A DNA stretch of 5,308 nt from an uncultured Parabacteroides sp. Lineage in GTDB: Bacteria; Bacteroidota; Bacteroidia; Bacteroidales; Tannerellaceae. The notes under the pieces were generated by a model. It was not told the origin of the DNA, did not search any database, and saw only the letters and a list, made by a program, of their open reading frames with translations. The stretch covers positions 1 to 5,308 of the forward strand of contig CAMTPG010000197.1 of assembly GCA_947074335.1 (NCBI GenBank), given 5' to 3'. The translations under genes were made by a program, and so were the position numbers. Positions 1 through 5,308 of the stretch are shown here, piece after piece (within the stretch, counting starts at the first letter, position 1; every line of letters starts with the position of its first letter).

Positions 1-32
1 CCCATTCCCGCTGCAAAAATCATTGCTTTCAT
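1..32 (-). CDS. Nucleotidyltransferase N-terminus (MurU-like), partial
   Basis: Only the first ten codons and two bases of an eleventh lie in the window; the gene continues past base 1. The minus strand reads MKAMIFAAGM followed by GG, which must encode Gly. This is the start of the nucleotide-binding signature (A-A-G-x-G-T-R) of sugar-1-phosphate nucleotidyltransferases such as MurU, RmlA, GlmU and mannose-1-phosphate guanylyltransferase. The ATG at 32-30 overlaps the TGA of the kinase gene (31-29) in an ATGA junction, so the two are almost certainly translationally coupled. Because the neighbour is an AmgK-like kinase, the best guess is a MurU-type enzyme converting MurNAc-1-P and/or GlcNAc-1-P plus UTP to the UDP-sugar. 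The fragment alone cannot tell MurU from other nucleotidyltransferases; that step is inferred from context. Confidence 0.72.
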   Translation of the reverse strand, partial: MKAMIFAAGM

Positions 33-1459
33 ACAAGTGCGTTAAATGATTGTTCGATATTTTGTTCGCGATGTTTCAAATTGATCTTAACTCCGAATTT
101 GCGATGCAGATGTTCGGCCAGATGCTGGGCCGAATACACCGAGCGATGGCGCCCGCCGGTGCAGCCGAAGCAAATCATCAGGTTGGTAAATCCGCGATCC
201 ATATAACGTTTTACGGCTGCATCAACCAGTTGATAGACATGCTCCAGAAAGGTGGTAATTTCGCCGTCTTCTTCGAGAAAGCGGATTACCGATTCATCCA
301 GTCCGGTAAATGCATTGTATCGCTCGTATTTTCCGGGATTGTTGATGGCGCGGCAGTCAAAAACAAATCCGCCGCCGTTGCCGCTGGTATCGTTCGGTAT
401 TCCTTTTTTATAGGCAAAGCTCACAATTTTAACTTCGAGCAGATGTTTTTGCAGATCGTCGGAGAACTGGGTCAGCTCGGTGAGTTCGTTCAGCACGCGA
501 CTCAGATACGGGTATTCGGGAAATCCCTCTTTCAGCAGCTGACGCAGGTTGCTGATGGCAAAAGGCACACTCTGAATGAAGTGCGGCTTTTTCTCGAAAT
601 AACCGCGGAAGCCGTAAGCGCCCAGCACCTGCAGGGTGCGGAACAAAACAAAATGACGTAACCGGTTATGGAAATGCGCTTTATCGATTACCCTAAACTG
701 TTTGAGCGAATCCAGATAGACATCGATCAGCTCCTCGCGCAACTCTCCGGTATATTGCGCTTTGGCCTGCCATAAAAAGGAGGCCACATCGTAATAAACA
801 GGTCCGCGCCGACCGCCCTGAAAATCAATAAACCAGGGTTCGTCGTTTTGTATCATCACATTGCGCGACTGAAAATCGCGGTACATAAATGTGGGTGTAT
901 CTTCTTCGAGCAGGGCATCGCTCATTTTCTGAAAATCATCTTCCAGCCGGTCTTCCTGAAATTCCATGCCGGTAGCTTTCAGAAAACAGTATTTAAAATA
1001 ATTCAAATCCCAAAGGATGGAACGCCGGTTAAATTCGGGCTGCGGATAGCATTTGGAGAAGTCGAAATCTTCGGCTCCCTTATATTGTAAAACCGGCAGC
1101 AACGCCATGGTTTTATGAAGCAGGCTGCGCTCTTTATCATCATAAACACAAGTTCTGCGTCCTTTTTCGATGGCCTGAAAAAGCAGTAAATCGCCCAGAT
1201 CCTGCTGCAGATAACAGGTTTTATCCTCCGACTGGCAACAGACCTGCGGAACCGGCAATCCTTTTTCATGAAAATGATTAGCCATATAGATAAAGGCCTC
1301 ATTCTCTTCGACCGAAGTGCCGCTTACACCAATCAGTGAAACCGGCCCGCTGAGGCGGAAATAACGGCGATTTGAACCCGACGAAGGCAGTTCGGTAAAA
1401 TCTGTGGCTTTTTCTCCCGTATAATCCAGGTAGAGTTGTAATAGTTGTTGTGCAATCAT
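29..1459 (-). CDS. AmgK-like sugar kinase fused to RapZ C-terminal domain
   Basis: A 476-residue two-domain protein. Residues about 1-320 are an aminoglycoside-phosphotransferase-fold kinase resembling AmgK, the anomeric MurNAc/GlcNAc kinase. Visible marks are the nucleotide-loop segment GSNRRYFRL (28-36), helix-C acidic residues (EENE, 51-54), the catalytic loop YRDFQSRN (193-200; D195 as base, N200 for metal) and the metal-binding IDFQ (211-214, D212) followed by GP-x-YYD-xxS. The usual His of the catalytic loop is Tyr193. Residues about 342-470 match the RapZ/YvcJ C-terminal domain: SFAYKKGIP (347-355), a VFDCR segment, an FTGLD segment and the diagnostic GCTGGRHRSVY (432-442). The Walker-type kinase domain of canonical RapZ is absent, so an unrelated kinase takes its place. 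The start at 1459 fits the expected N-terminus of the kinase domain. The stop overlaps the downstream nucleotidyltransferase start. The inferred role is cytoplasmic phosphorylation of MurNAc/GlcNAc in cell-wall recycling, possibly tuned by amino-sugar phosphate binding to the RapZ-C domain. The substrate is not proven; another sugar is possible. Confidence 0.88.
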   Translation of the reverse strand: MIAQQLLQLYLDYTGEKATDFTELPSSGSNRRYFRLSGPVSLIGVSGTSVEENEAFIYMANHFHEKGLPVPQVCCQSEDKTCYLQQDLGDLLLFQAIEKGRRTCVYDDKERSLLHKTMALLPVLQYKGAEDFDFSKCYPQPEFNRRSILWDLNYFKYCFLKATGMEFQEDRLEDDFQKMSDALLEEDTPTFMYRDFQSRNVMIQNDEPWFIDFQGGRRGPVYYDVASFLWQAKAQYTGELREELIDVYLDSLKQFRVIDKAHFHNRLRHFVLFRTLQVLGAYGFRGYFEKKPHFIQSVPFAISNLRQLLKEGFPEYPYLSRVLNELTELTQFSDDLQKHLLEVKIVSFAYKKGIPNDTSGNGGGFVFDCRAINNPGKYERYNAFTGLDESVIRFLEEDGEITTFLEHVYQLVDAAVKRYMDRGFTNLMICFGCTGGRHRSVYSAQHLAEHLHRKFGVKINLKHREQNIEQSFNALV

Positions 1460-1479
1460 ATTTTGCTAATTTAACGAAG

Positions 1480-1506
1480 CTAAGATATAAAATAAAAGGC
1501 AGGCAA
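1480..1506 (-). promoter_or_regulatory. Weak candidate Bacteroidota-type promoter before the kinase fusion
   Basis: The 65-nt gap between the small membrane protein and the kinase fusion is AT-rich and is the only spacer in the window long enough for a promoter. On the minus strand, TATCTTAG (1487-1480) matches the Bacteroidota -7 element TAnnTTTG at five of six fixed positions. A TTG (1506-1504) lies 16 nt upstream, slightly closer than the usual -33 spacing. Transcription would begin near 1473, leaving a leader of about 14 nt before the ATG at 1459. The match is imperfect and such AT-rich motifs occur by chance, so this is only a candidate for an internal promoter giving the kinase/nucleotidyltransferase pair its own expression. 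Confidence 0.22.
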
Positions 1507-1524
1507 TCCATCCCCTTTCGGGTG

Positions 1525-1713
1525 TTATTCCTCCTTGTTCCGATTCCGGATGTTTTTATATAAAGGTACAAACACAATGATACCCGAAGCCACAATGGCA
1601 AAAATCACATCGAAGGTGAATTTTTCGCTACTGGTAATCAGCAGGTAGCATAAAAAGCCCCAAAACAGAATGATAAAGACTGCCTGGGTATTGGAAATTT
1701 TTCGTCTCGCCAT
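1525..1713 (-). CDS. Small two-helix membrane protein, unknown function
   Basis: A 62-residue protein with two hydrophobic segments, about residues 11-27 and 34-51. A basic N-terminus (MARRK) and a basic, charged C-terminus (KNIRNRNKEE) flank them. By the positive-inside rule both ends should face the cytoplasm, giving a helical hairpin in the inner membrane with a short external turn (SSEKFTF). It starts 15 nt after the DUF2007 gene stops and has no clear Shine-Dalgarno sequence; upstream is an A-rich stretch, which is common in Bacteroidota. I recognise no named family. Its reality is supported by the coherent topology, the tight fit in the gene run and the lack of any other credible gene in this stretch. 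Function cannot be assigned. Confidence 0.72.
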   Translation of the reverse strand: MARRKISNTQAVFIILFWGFLCYLLITSSEKFTFDVIFAIVASGIIVFVPLYKNIRNRNKEE

Positions 1714-1728
1714 AAATGCGTTTTGTTA

Positions 1729-2166
1729 TTAAATGGGTTTCGACGAAATCAGTGATCCGAAAAAGATGATAAGCGCCAGAAATACAGCTACCACAATCAG
1801 AATGATAATGAGCTGCTTCTCGAAAGCCAGTCTGCCGATCAGCGGGATCTTGCTGAACCAGCCGTGGGCTTTCCGGATCTCTTCCACAGTTTCATCTTCG
1901 TTTGGAATTTCGTAACCGCCGGCTTTCATCACCTCCAGGGCACGCGGCACATCCTCTTCGGCAATCTCCACGCGTGCATCAATATCTCCGTAACCGGCCA
2001 TTACCTGCGCACTAATTTCATTGCGAAGATAGCAATCTATTCCTTCCGAACGTAATAAAGCCATCAAAGTTTGCGCATCGGCCGGAAAGGTAAAACGGGC
2101 AACTTCTACAAATTTCTGTATAACAGCTTCGTTATCAGGTGTATTTATTTTTGATTCATCTGCCAT
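1729..2166 (-). CDS. DUF2007-type protein with C-terminal membrane anchor
   Basis: A 145-residue protein when started at the ATG at 2166. Residues about 21-87 have the DUF2007 pattern (putative signal-transducing domain): a beta strand (VARFTFPADAQ), a helix with LLRSEGIDCYLRNE, a GYGDIDARVEIAEED strand/turn, then a helix ending at a second Gly-rich turn. A charged linker (ETVEEIRKA) leads to one strongly hydrophobic segment at about 118-138, with only a short tail, so the soluble domain should sit in the cytoplasm as a tail-anchored protein. An in-frame ATG at 2205 would add 13 residues and run 26 nt into the upstream hemG gene. The inner start is preferred because it has a good AAGGA ribosome site and begins outside hemG. 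DUF2007 has no established biochemical function; a regulatory or ligand-sensing role is speculation. It is cotranscribed with the heme genes by position. Confidence 0.85.
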   Translation of the reverse strand: MADESKINTPDNEAVIQKFVEVARFTFPADAQTLMALLRSEGIDCYLRNEISAQVMAGYGDIDARVEIAEEDVPRALEVMKAGGYEIPNEDETVEEIRKAHGWFSKIPLIGRLAFEKQLIIILIVVAVFLALIIFFGSLISSKPI

Positions 2167-2172
2167 ATTTAA

Positions 2173-2178
2173 TTCCTT
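2173..2178 (-). promoter_or_regulatory. Ribosome binding site deciding the DUF2007 start
   Basis: The minus strand reads AAGGAA at 2178-2173, six nucleotides before the ATG at 2166-2164. It is the only clear Shine-Dalgarno sequence at a gene start in this window and supports the 145-residue form over the start at 2205. It overlaps nothing coding and lies in the 13-nt gap after the hemG stop (2182-2180). Confidence 0.6.
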
Positions 2179-2179
2179 T

Positions 2180-3550
2180 TTATATGTTAATAAATTGATT
2201 AGCAATGCTGACGGCCTGCCGGATGCGATCGGCCATGCCGATTCCGTCGCGCAGGTTTCCGGCTAAAATCAATCCGGGTAACCGGCTCTCTATTTTCCGG
2301 ATTGCCCGCAGCCGGTCGTCACTGTTTTTATCATACTGCGGGATGGCCTGCGGATGCCTGAAAATGCGAATCAGATCCGGCGTGATTTCGTCGGGTATCT
2401 TCAGCATTTCATGGCAGTATCCGATAACCAGTTTCCGGATTGCTTCATCGTCAAGCTCCAGCAGCTCTGCCTGTTTTACGCCGCCAAGAAAAAAGGAAAA
2501 CAGCGCTCCTTCCCGGGGTGCCCGTTCACGAAAGCAGGCCGATGGAAAGAGAATGCCCAGCGCACGTTTCTTTTCGCAGGAGGGGATTAATCCGCCAAAT
2601 GCCTGATAATTAACTCCGCCTGTGCTGCAGAATCCTGCACTTACCTGCATCACCGGTGCATAATGCAGCCGGCTTACGGGCATCAACTCTTCATCCGGCA
2701 GAAAGGGCAACAAAGCGGGCAGGGCATAGGCGCCGACGGTTGTGATAACATATCGGGCTTCGAGGCTCTTTGTTCCGGCTTCGGTTTCGTACCGTACTTC
2801 CCATTTTTCATTCCGCGGATGAATCCGAATGTTGCGGGCGCCGGTTTCCGTTTGTGCTTCGCCCACCGCTTTTGTCAACGCCCGGATCAGCGATTCTAAG
2901 CCGCCGCAGGTTGAAAAAACCTGTTTGGTGGCCAGTTTATCGCGAGCCGTAACGGGTTGTTTTGCTTTGGCCAGACTTCCTCTGATAAAACTGCCGTACT
3001 CCTGTTCGAGCCGATAAAGTTTAGGCAGCGCATGCCGGGTTACCAGTTTCATCGGATCGCCGGCATAAACGCCCGACAAAAAGGGATCGACAGCATATTG
3101 CAGGAAGGATTTGCCAAGTCTTCTTTCGGTCAGTTCGCCAACTGTCTCATCGGGATTAACACCGCCGGCCCGAAAAGGTTCACCTAATATACGCAGTTTA
3201 TCGCGCAGGCTGAAGAGCGGCGTGCGAATGGCCGATAATAAACCGGAAGGAAGCGGCTCAAACCGGTCTCCTTTCCAGATGAGGCGACGCTTGGATTCTT
3301 CGCGGGCTGTTTCGAGCAGGTCGCCGTTCGGGGCAAGCTGCTGAAAGAGCTCGGCCACTTCGGGACAGGAGATAACGCCGGTGTTCGGACCGCTTTCAAA
3401 GCAGAATCCGCCTTCGCGGAAGGTGCGGATCTGGCCGCCTGTACGTGTTTCTTTTTCCAGTAACAGAATCGACCTTCCCTGTTGTTTCAACAGAAAGGCC
3501 AGTGTCAGACCGGTGAGTCCGGCGCCAATAATAACAATTTCTTTTTCCAT
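2180..3550 (-). CDS. hemG: Protoporphyrinogen oxidase, HemG/HemY (FAD-dependent) type
   Basis: A 456-residue flavoprotein of the usual length for oxygen-dependent protoporphyrinogen oxidase (also called HemY or PgoX), which oxidises protoporphyrinogen IX to protoporphyrin IX before ferrochelatase. The N-terminus is an FAD-binding Rossmann fold: VIIGAGLTGL (6-15), acidic E32 at the end of the second strand for ribose binding, then GGQI (38-41) and ESGPNT (52-57), all typical of the amine-oxidase/PPO superfamily. The C-terminus has the second FAD motif, LILAGNLRDGIG (427-438). There is no signal peptide or membrane helix, so it is soluble or membrane-peripheral. It starts two nucleotides after the hemN stop with no Shine-Dalgarno sequence, implying translational coupling. 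The HemN product is its expected substrate. The related CgoX of Gram-positive bacteria acts on coproporphyrinogen III; the adjacent hemN favours the protoporphyrin branch, but sequence alone does not exclude dual activity. It is unrelated to the small flavodoxin-type HemG of E. coli. Confidence 0.93.
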   Translation of the reverse strand: MEKEIVIIGAGLTGLTLAFLLKQQGRSILLLEKETRTGGQIRTFREGGFCFESGPNTGVISCPEVAELFQQLAPNGDLLETAREESKRRLIWKGDRFEPLPSGLLSAIRTPLFSLRDKLRILGEPFRAGGVNPDETVGELTERRLGKSFLQYAVDPFLSGVYAGDPMKLVTRHALPKLYRLEQEYGSFIRGSLAKAKQPVTARDKLATKQVFSTCGGLESLIRALTKAVGEAQTETGARNIRIHPRNEKWEVRYETEAGTKSLEARYVITTVGAYALPALLPFLPDEELMPVSRLHYAPVMQVSAGFCSTGGVNYQAFGGLIPSCEKKRALGILFPSACFRERAPREGALFSFFLGGVKQAELLELDDEAIRKLVIGYCHEMLKIPDEITPDLIRIFRHPQAIPQYDKNSDDRLRAIRKIESRLPGLILAGNLRDGIGMADRIRQAVSIANQFINI

Positions 3551-3552
3551 AA

Positions 3553-4920
3553 TCAGACAGGTTTGGAGAATGATTTTTCGGAATGCAGCATCAGTTTATC
3601 GAACGAAGCGGCTACATTGCGTACAAAAAGAGCGCCGGCCTCTGTCATTTCCAGTTTTCGGGAGGTGAAACGGATCAGACCGTCGGCGGCAAATTCCCGG
3701 AGCCGGGCTTCGTTGTAACCGATGGCGGCTTTCACCTCTTCGGGCGATTTCCGGCATTGTTGCGCCACATGATCCCAGTCGATCTGATAGTTGCACATCA
3801 GCGTTTCGATGACGGTGCGGGTAATTTGTTCCTGCTCCGTCAGTGAATATCCTTTACAAACAGGCAGTCTGTTTTCGCCGACAAGACGGATATAGGCACT
3901 CAGATCTTTGGTGTTCTGGGCGTAAGCCGAGGCCAGCTGACTGATAGCCGTAACGCCGAAAGCATAGACTTGTCCGGTGGTGCGGCGTGTGCAATATCCC
4001 TGGAAATTGCGGTGCAGTTGTCCGTGCTGCAATGCCTGATACAGCTCATCATCGGGCCATACAAAATGATCGAGTCCGATGGCTTTATAGCCGGCTTCGG
4101 TTAAAAGGCGGCGCGCCGTTTCGTAGAGTCTGCTTTTGGTTTCACTGTCGGGCAAGCCGTATGTCTCCAGTATTTTTTGCCGCGGAAAGGCCCAGGGCAC
4201 ATGCGCATACGAAAATGCGACCAGCCGGTCGGGGCGGATGCGGATGGCGCGCTCCAGTGTTTCGGTAAAACCGGCAACGCTCTGATGCGGCAGGCCGTAG
4301 AGCAGATCCAGATTTACACGGGCGCCCTGATCATGCAGCATGGCTGTGATTTCTTCGACGGGAAGTTGCGCGGGCTGCCGGTTTACCAGCTTCAGTACTT
4401 CGGGGTTAAAATCCTGCACGCCGATGCTGTACCGGTTAAAACCGCACTGCATCAGCTGTTTCCATTGTTCGCGGTTCAGCCAGCCGGGATGACATTCGAT
4501 GGCGATCTCCGGCCGGTCGATGGTTTCAAATCGTTGCAGCAGATCCTCGTTTAAGGCTTTTATCTTTTCGGCCGGCAGCAGTGTCGGCGTGCCGCCACCA
4601 TAATGAATCTGGGCAATTTTTCGCGCAGGATTGAGCTCGCCTGTAATCAGCTCAATCTCCTTATGCAGGGCCCGGATGTATTGATTTGTCTGCTCCTTAT
4701 CTGCATACGGATAGGAGTTGCAGCCGCAATAATGGCAAAGTTGTGCACAGAAGGGAATGTGCAGATAAAAAGAGATCTCTGCGGGCTGCTGTCTGTCGGA
4801 TTGACGGATCGCCTTGCGGTAATCTTCTTCATCAAATGAGGTGTCGAAATAATTGGCCGGCGGATAACTGGTATATCGGGGCACAGGCACATTGTATTTT
4901 TGGATAATCTCCTGTTTCAT
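3553..4920 (-). CDS. hemN: Oxygen-independent coproporphyrinogen III oxidase HemN
   Basis: A 455-residue radical-SAM enzyme, close to the length of E. coli HemN. It decarboxylates the two propionates of coproporphyrinogen III to vinyl groups, giving protoporphyrinogen IX without oxygen. The N-terminal KYNVPVPRYTSYP (9-19 region) is typical of true HemN. The cluster-binding motif is CAQLCHYCGC: C58, C62 and C65 ligate the 4Fe-4S cluster and C67 is the extra conserved Cys of HemN. GGGTPT (108-113) contacts SAM. Further HemN matches are GFNRYSIGVQDFNPEVLKLVNR, FQGYCT (Phe-Gln of the second SAM site in E. coli HemN), and the C-terminal domain segments AFGVTAIS and VIETLMCNYQIDW. These C-terminal features separate it from HemW, the heme chaperone that is often misannotated as HemN. 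Its ATG overlaps the TGA of the upstream transporter in an ATGA junction, and hemG follows after 2 nt. Cytoplasmic. Confidence 0.96.
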   Translation of the reverse strand: MKQEIIQKYNVPVPRYTSYPPANYFDTSFDEEDYRKAIRQSDRQQPAEISFYLHIPFCAQLCHYCGCNSYPYADKEQTNQYIRALHKEIELITGELNPARKIAQIHYGGGTPTLLPAEKIKALNEDLLQRFETIDRPEIAIECHPGWLNREQWKQLMQCGFNRYSIGVQDFNPEVLKLVNRQPAQLPVEEITAMLHDQGARVNLDLLYGLPHQSVAGFTETLERAIRIRPDRLVAFSYAHVPWAFPRQKILETYGLPDSETKSRLYETARRLLTEAGYKAIGLDHFVWPDDELYQALQHGQLHRNFQGYCTRRTTGQVYAFGVTAISQLASAYAQNTKDLSAYIRLVGENRLPVCKGYSLTEQEQITRTVIETLMCNYQIDWDHVAQQCRKSPEEVKAAIGYNEARLREFAADGLIRFTSRKLEMTEAGALFVRNVAASFDKLMLHSEKSFSKPV

Positions 4921-5308
4921 AAAATGGGTTTATTTTTTCTGAAGACTAATAAAATATAGATCAGGGAGGTCAGCGCAATGCTGACTTCGAACAGAAAGAG
5001 TCCGTGATAACCGGTGTGATCGGCCAGCCGCCCGCTCAAAATGGCCATGATCATGCCGCCTAAATGGGTGATAACTGTCTGAATGGTGAAATCTGTGCCT
5101 TCGCGCCCGGGGCGCACACAATCCATGGCAGTGGTATAAACCACAATCGTGGCCATTCCGTAGCTGCCCCAGAGTAGAAAAATGCCGATATATAATAAGG
5201 TGGTGGTAGGTGTAACATACGAGAGCCCCAGAAAATACAGGGTAGCCAGCAGGATAAAGACGGCAAACAGAATGCGCGACCGGAATCGCCCGATGCGGCG
5301 CACAATCA
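4917..5308 (-). CDS. MFS transporter, C-terminal part (helices about 9-12), partial
   Basis: The frame is open to the right edge: codons before the GTG at 5303 continue (ATT, Ile), so the GTG is probably internal Val and the gene starts outside the window. About 129 residues are visible. A basic loop RRIGRFRSR resembles the MFS inter-helix motif. It is followed by four hydrophobic segments, at about residues 10-30, 35-58, 72-90 and 99-121 counted from that Val, which fits the last four helices of a 12-helix major facilitator. The PGREGTDFTIQ segment before the third helix and SGRLADHTGYHGLFLFE before the last resemble transporters of the AmpG and RhtX/FptX type (muropeptide or siderophore import), but this is recall, not a search. 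The stop overlaps the hemN start by 4 nt (ATGA), so the two are coupled. A role in supplying heme-related metal or chelate, or in muropeptide uptake, is possible; the substrate is unknown. Confidence 0.82.
   Translation of the reverse strand, partial: IVRRIGRFRSRILFAVFILLATLYFLGLSYVTPTTTLLYIGIFLLWGSYGMATIVVYTTAMDCVRPGREGTDFTIQTVITHLGGMIMAILSGRLADHTGYHGLFLFEVSIALTSLIYILLVFRKNKPIL

Noticed and set aside
50..661. 203-residue open frame on the plus strand
   Set aside because: It lies wholly antisense to the kinase/RapZ-C gene, whose domain motifs are clear, and its translation shows no recognisable domain. It is a composition shadow.
1511..1524. Possible terminator hairpin (CCC-GAAA-GGG on the minus strand) after the small membrane protein
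   Set aside because: The stem is only three base pairs and no T-run follows directly; the T-rich stretch is over 10 nt further on. Too weak to call.
2167..2205. Upstream ATG at 2205 as the start of the DUF2007 protein
   Set aside because: It would overlap the end of hemG by 26 nt and add a non-conserved-looking 13-residue leader, whereas the ATG at 2166 has a good AAGGA site six nucleotides upstream.
2205..2606. 133-residue plus-strand frame rich in Ser/Arg
   Set aside because: It is antisense to the C-terminal part of the protoporphyrinogen oxidase; the low-complexity Ser/Arg composition is typical of a shadow frame.
4177..4554. 125-residue plus-strand frame
   Set aside because: It is antisense to hemN, with no domain pattern or ribosome site.
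3553..4920. HemW (heme chaperone) as the identity of the radical-SAM gene
   Set aside because: HemW lacks the fourth Cys of the CxxxCxxCxC motif and the HemN C-terminal segments; both are present here.
5060..5305. 81-residue minus-strand frame starting near the right edge
   Set aside because: It is out of frame with the clearly four-helix MFS C-terminus and has no domain pattern of its own.

Overview
The window is a compact, entirely minus-strand gene run. In transcription order (right to left) it holds the C-terminal end of an MFS transporter, hemN, a HemG/HemY-type protoporphyrinogen oxidase gene, a DUF2007-type membrane-anchored protein, a 62-residue two-helix membrane protein, a sugar-kinase/RapZ-C fusion, and the first ten codons of a nucleotidyltransferase. 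Coding density is very high. Two junctions are 4-nt ATGA stop/start overlaps (MFS/hemN and kinase/nucleotidyltransferase), one gap is 2 nt (hemN/hemG), and two are 13-15 nt. Only one spacer exceeds 20 nt: 65 nt before the kinase fusion.

The likely source is a member of the Bacteroidota, probably Bacteroidales or a relative. This is inference. It rests on the APH-kinase/RapZ-C fusion architecture, which I associate with that phylum, on the combination of HemN with a HemY-type oxidase, and on the scarcity of Shine-Dalgarno sequences (only the DUF2007 gene has a clear one). No rRNA or species-level marker is present.

Right part (about 2180-5308), heme: HemN oxidatively decarboxylates coproporphyrinogen III to protoporphyrinogen IX using SAM radicals, and the next gene product oxidises protoporphyrinogen IX to protoporphyrin IX. 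These are consecutive steps of the protoporphyrin-dependent branch. The upstream transporter is translationally coupled to hemN, but its substrate cannot be read from the fragment.

Middle (about 1525-2166): two small membrane proteins of unknown function.

Left part (1-1459), amino-sugar/cell-wall salvage: an AmgK-like kinase domain is fused to the C-terminal domain of RapZ. It is followed, with an ATGA overlap, by a gene starting MKAMIFAAGM, the N-terminus of a MurU/GlmU/RmlA-type nucleotidyltransferase. AmgK plus MurU is the known route from MurNAc through MurNAc-1-P to UDP-MurNAc, so this end looks like a peptidoglycan-recycling pair in which the kinase carries a domain that senses glucosamine-6-P in enterobacterial RapZ. 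This is the most interesting part of the window. I saw no mobile element, CRISPR array, tRNA/rRNA, frameshift or convincing terminator.
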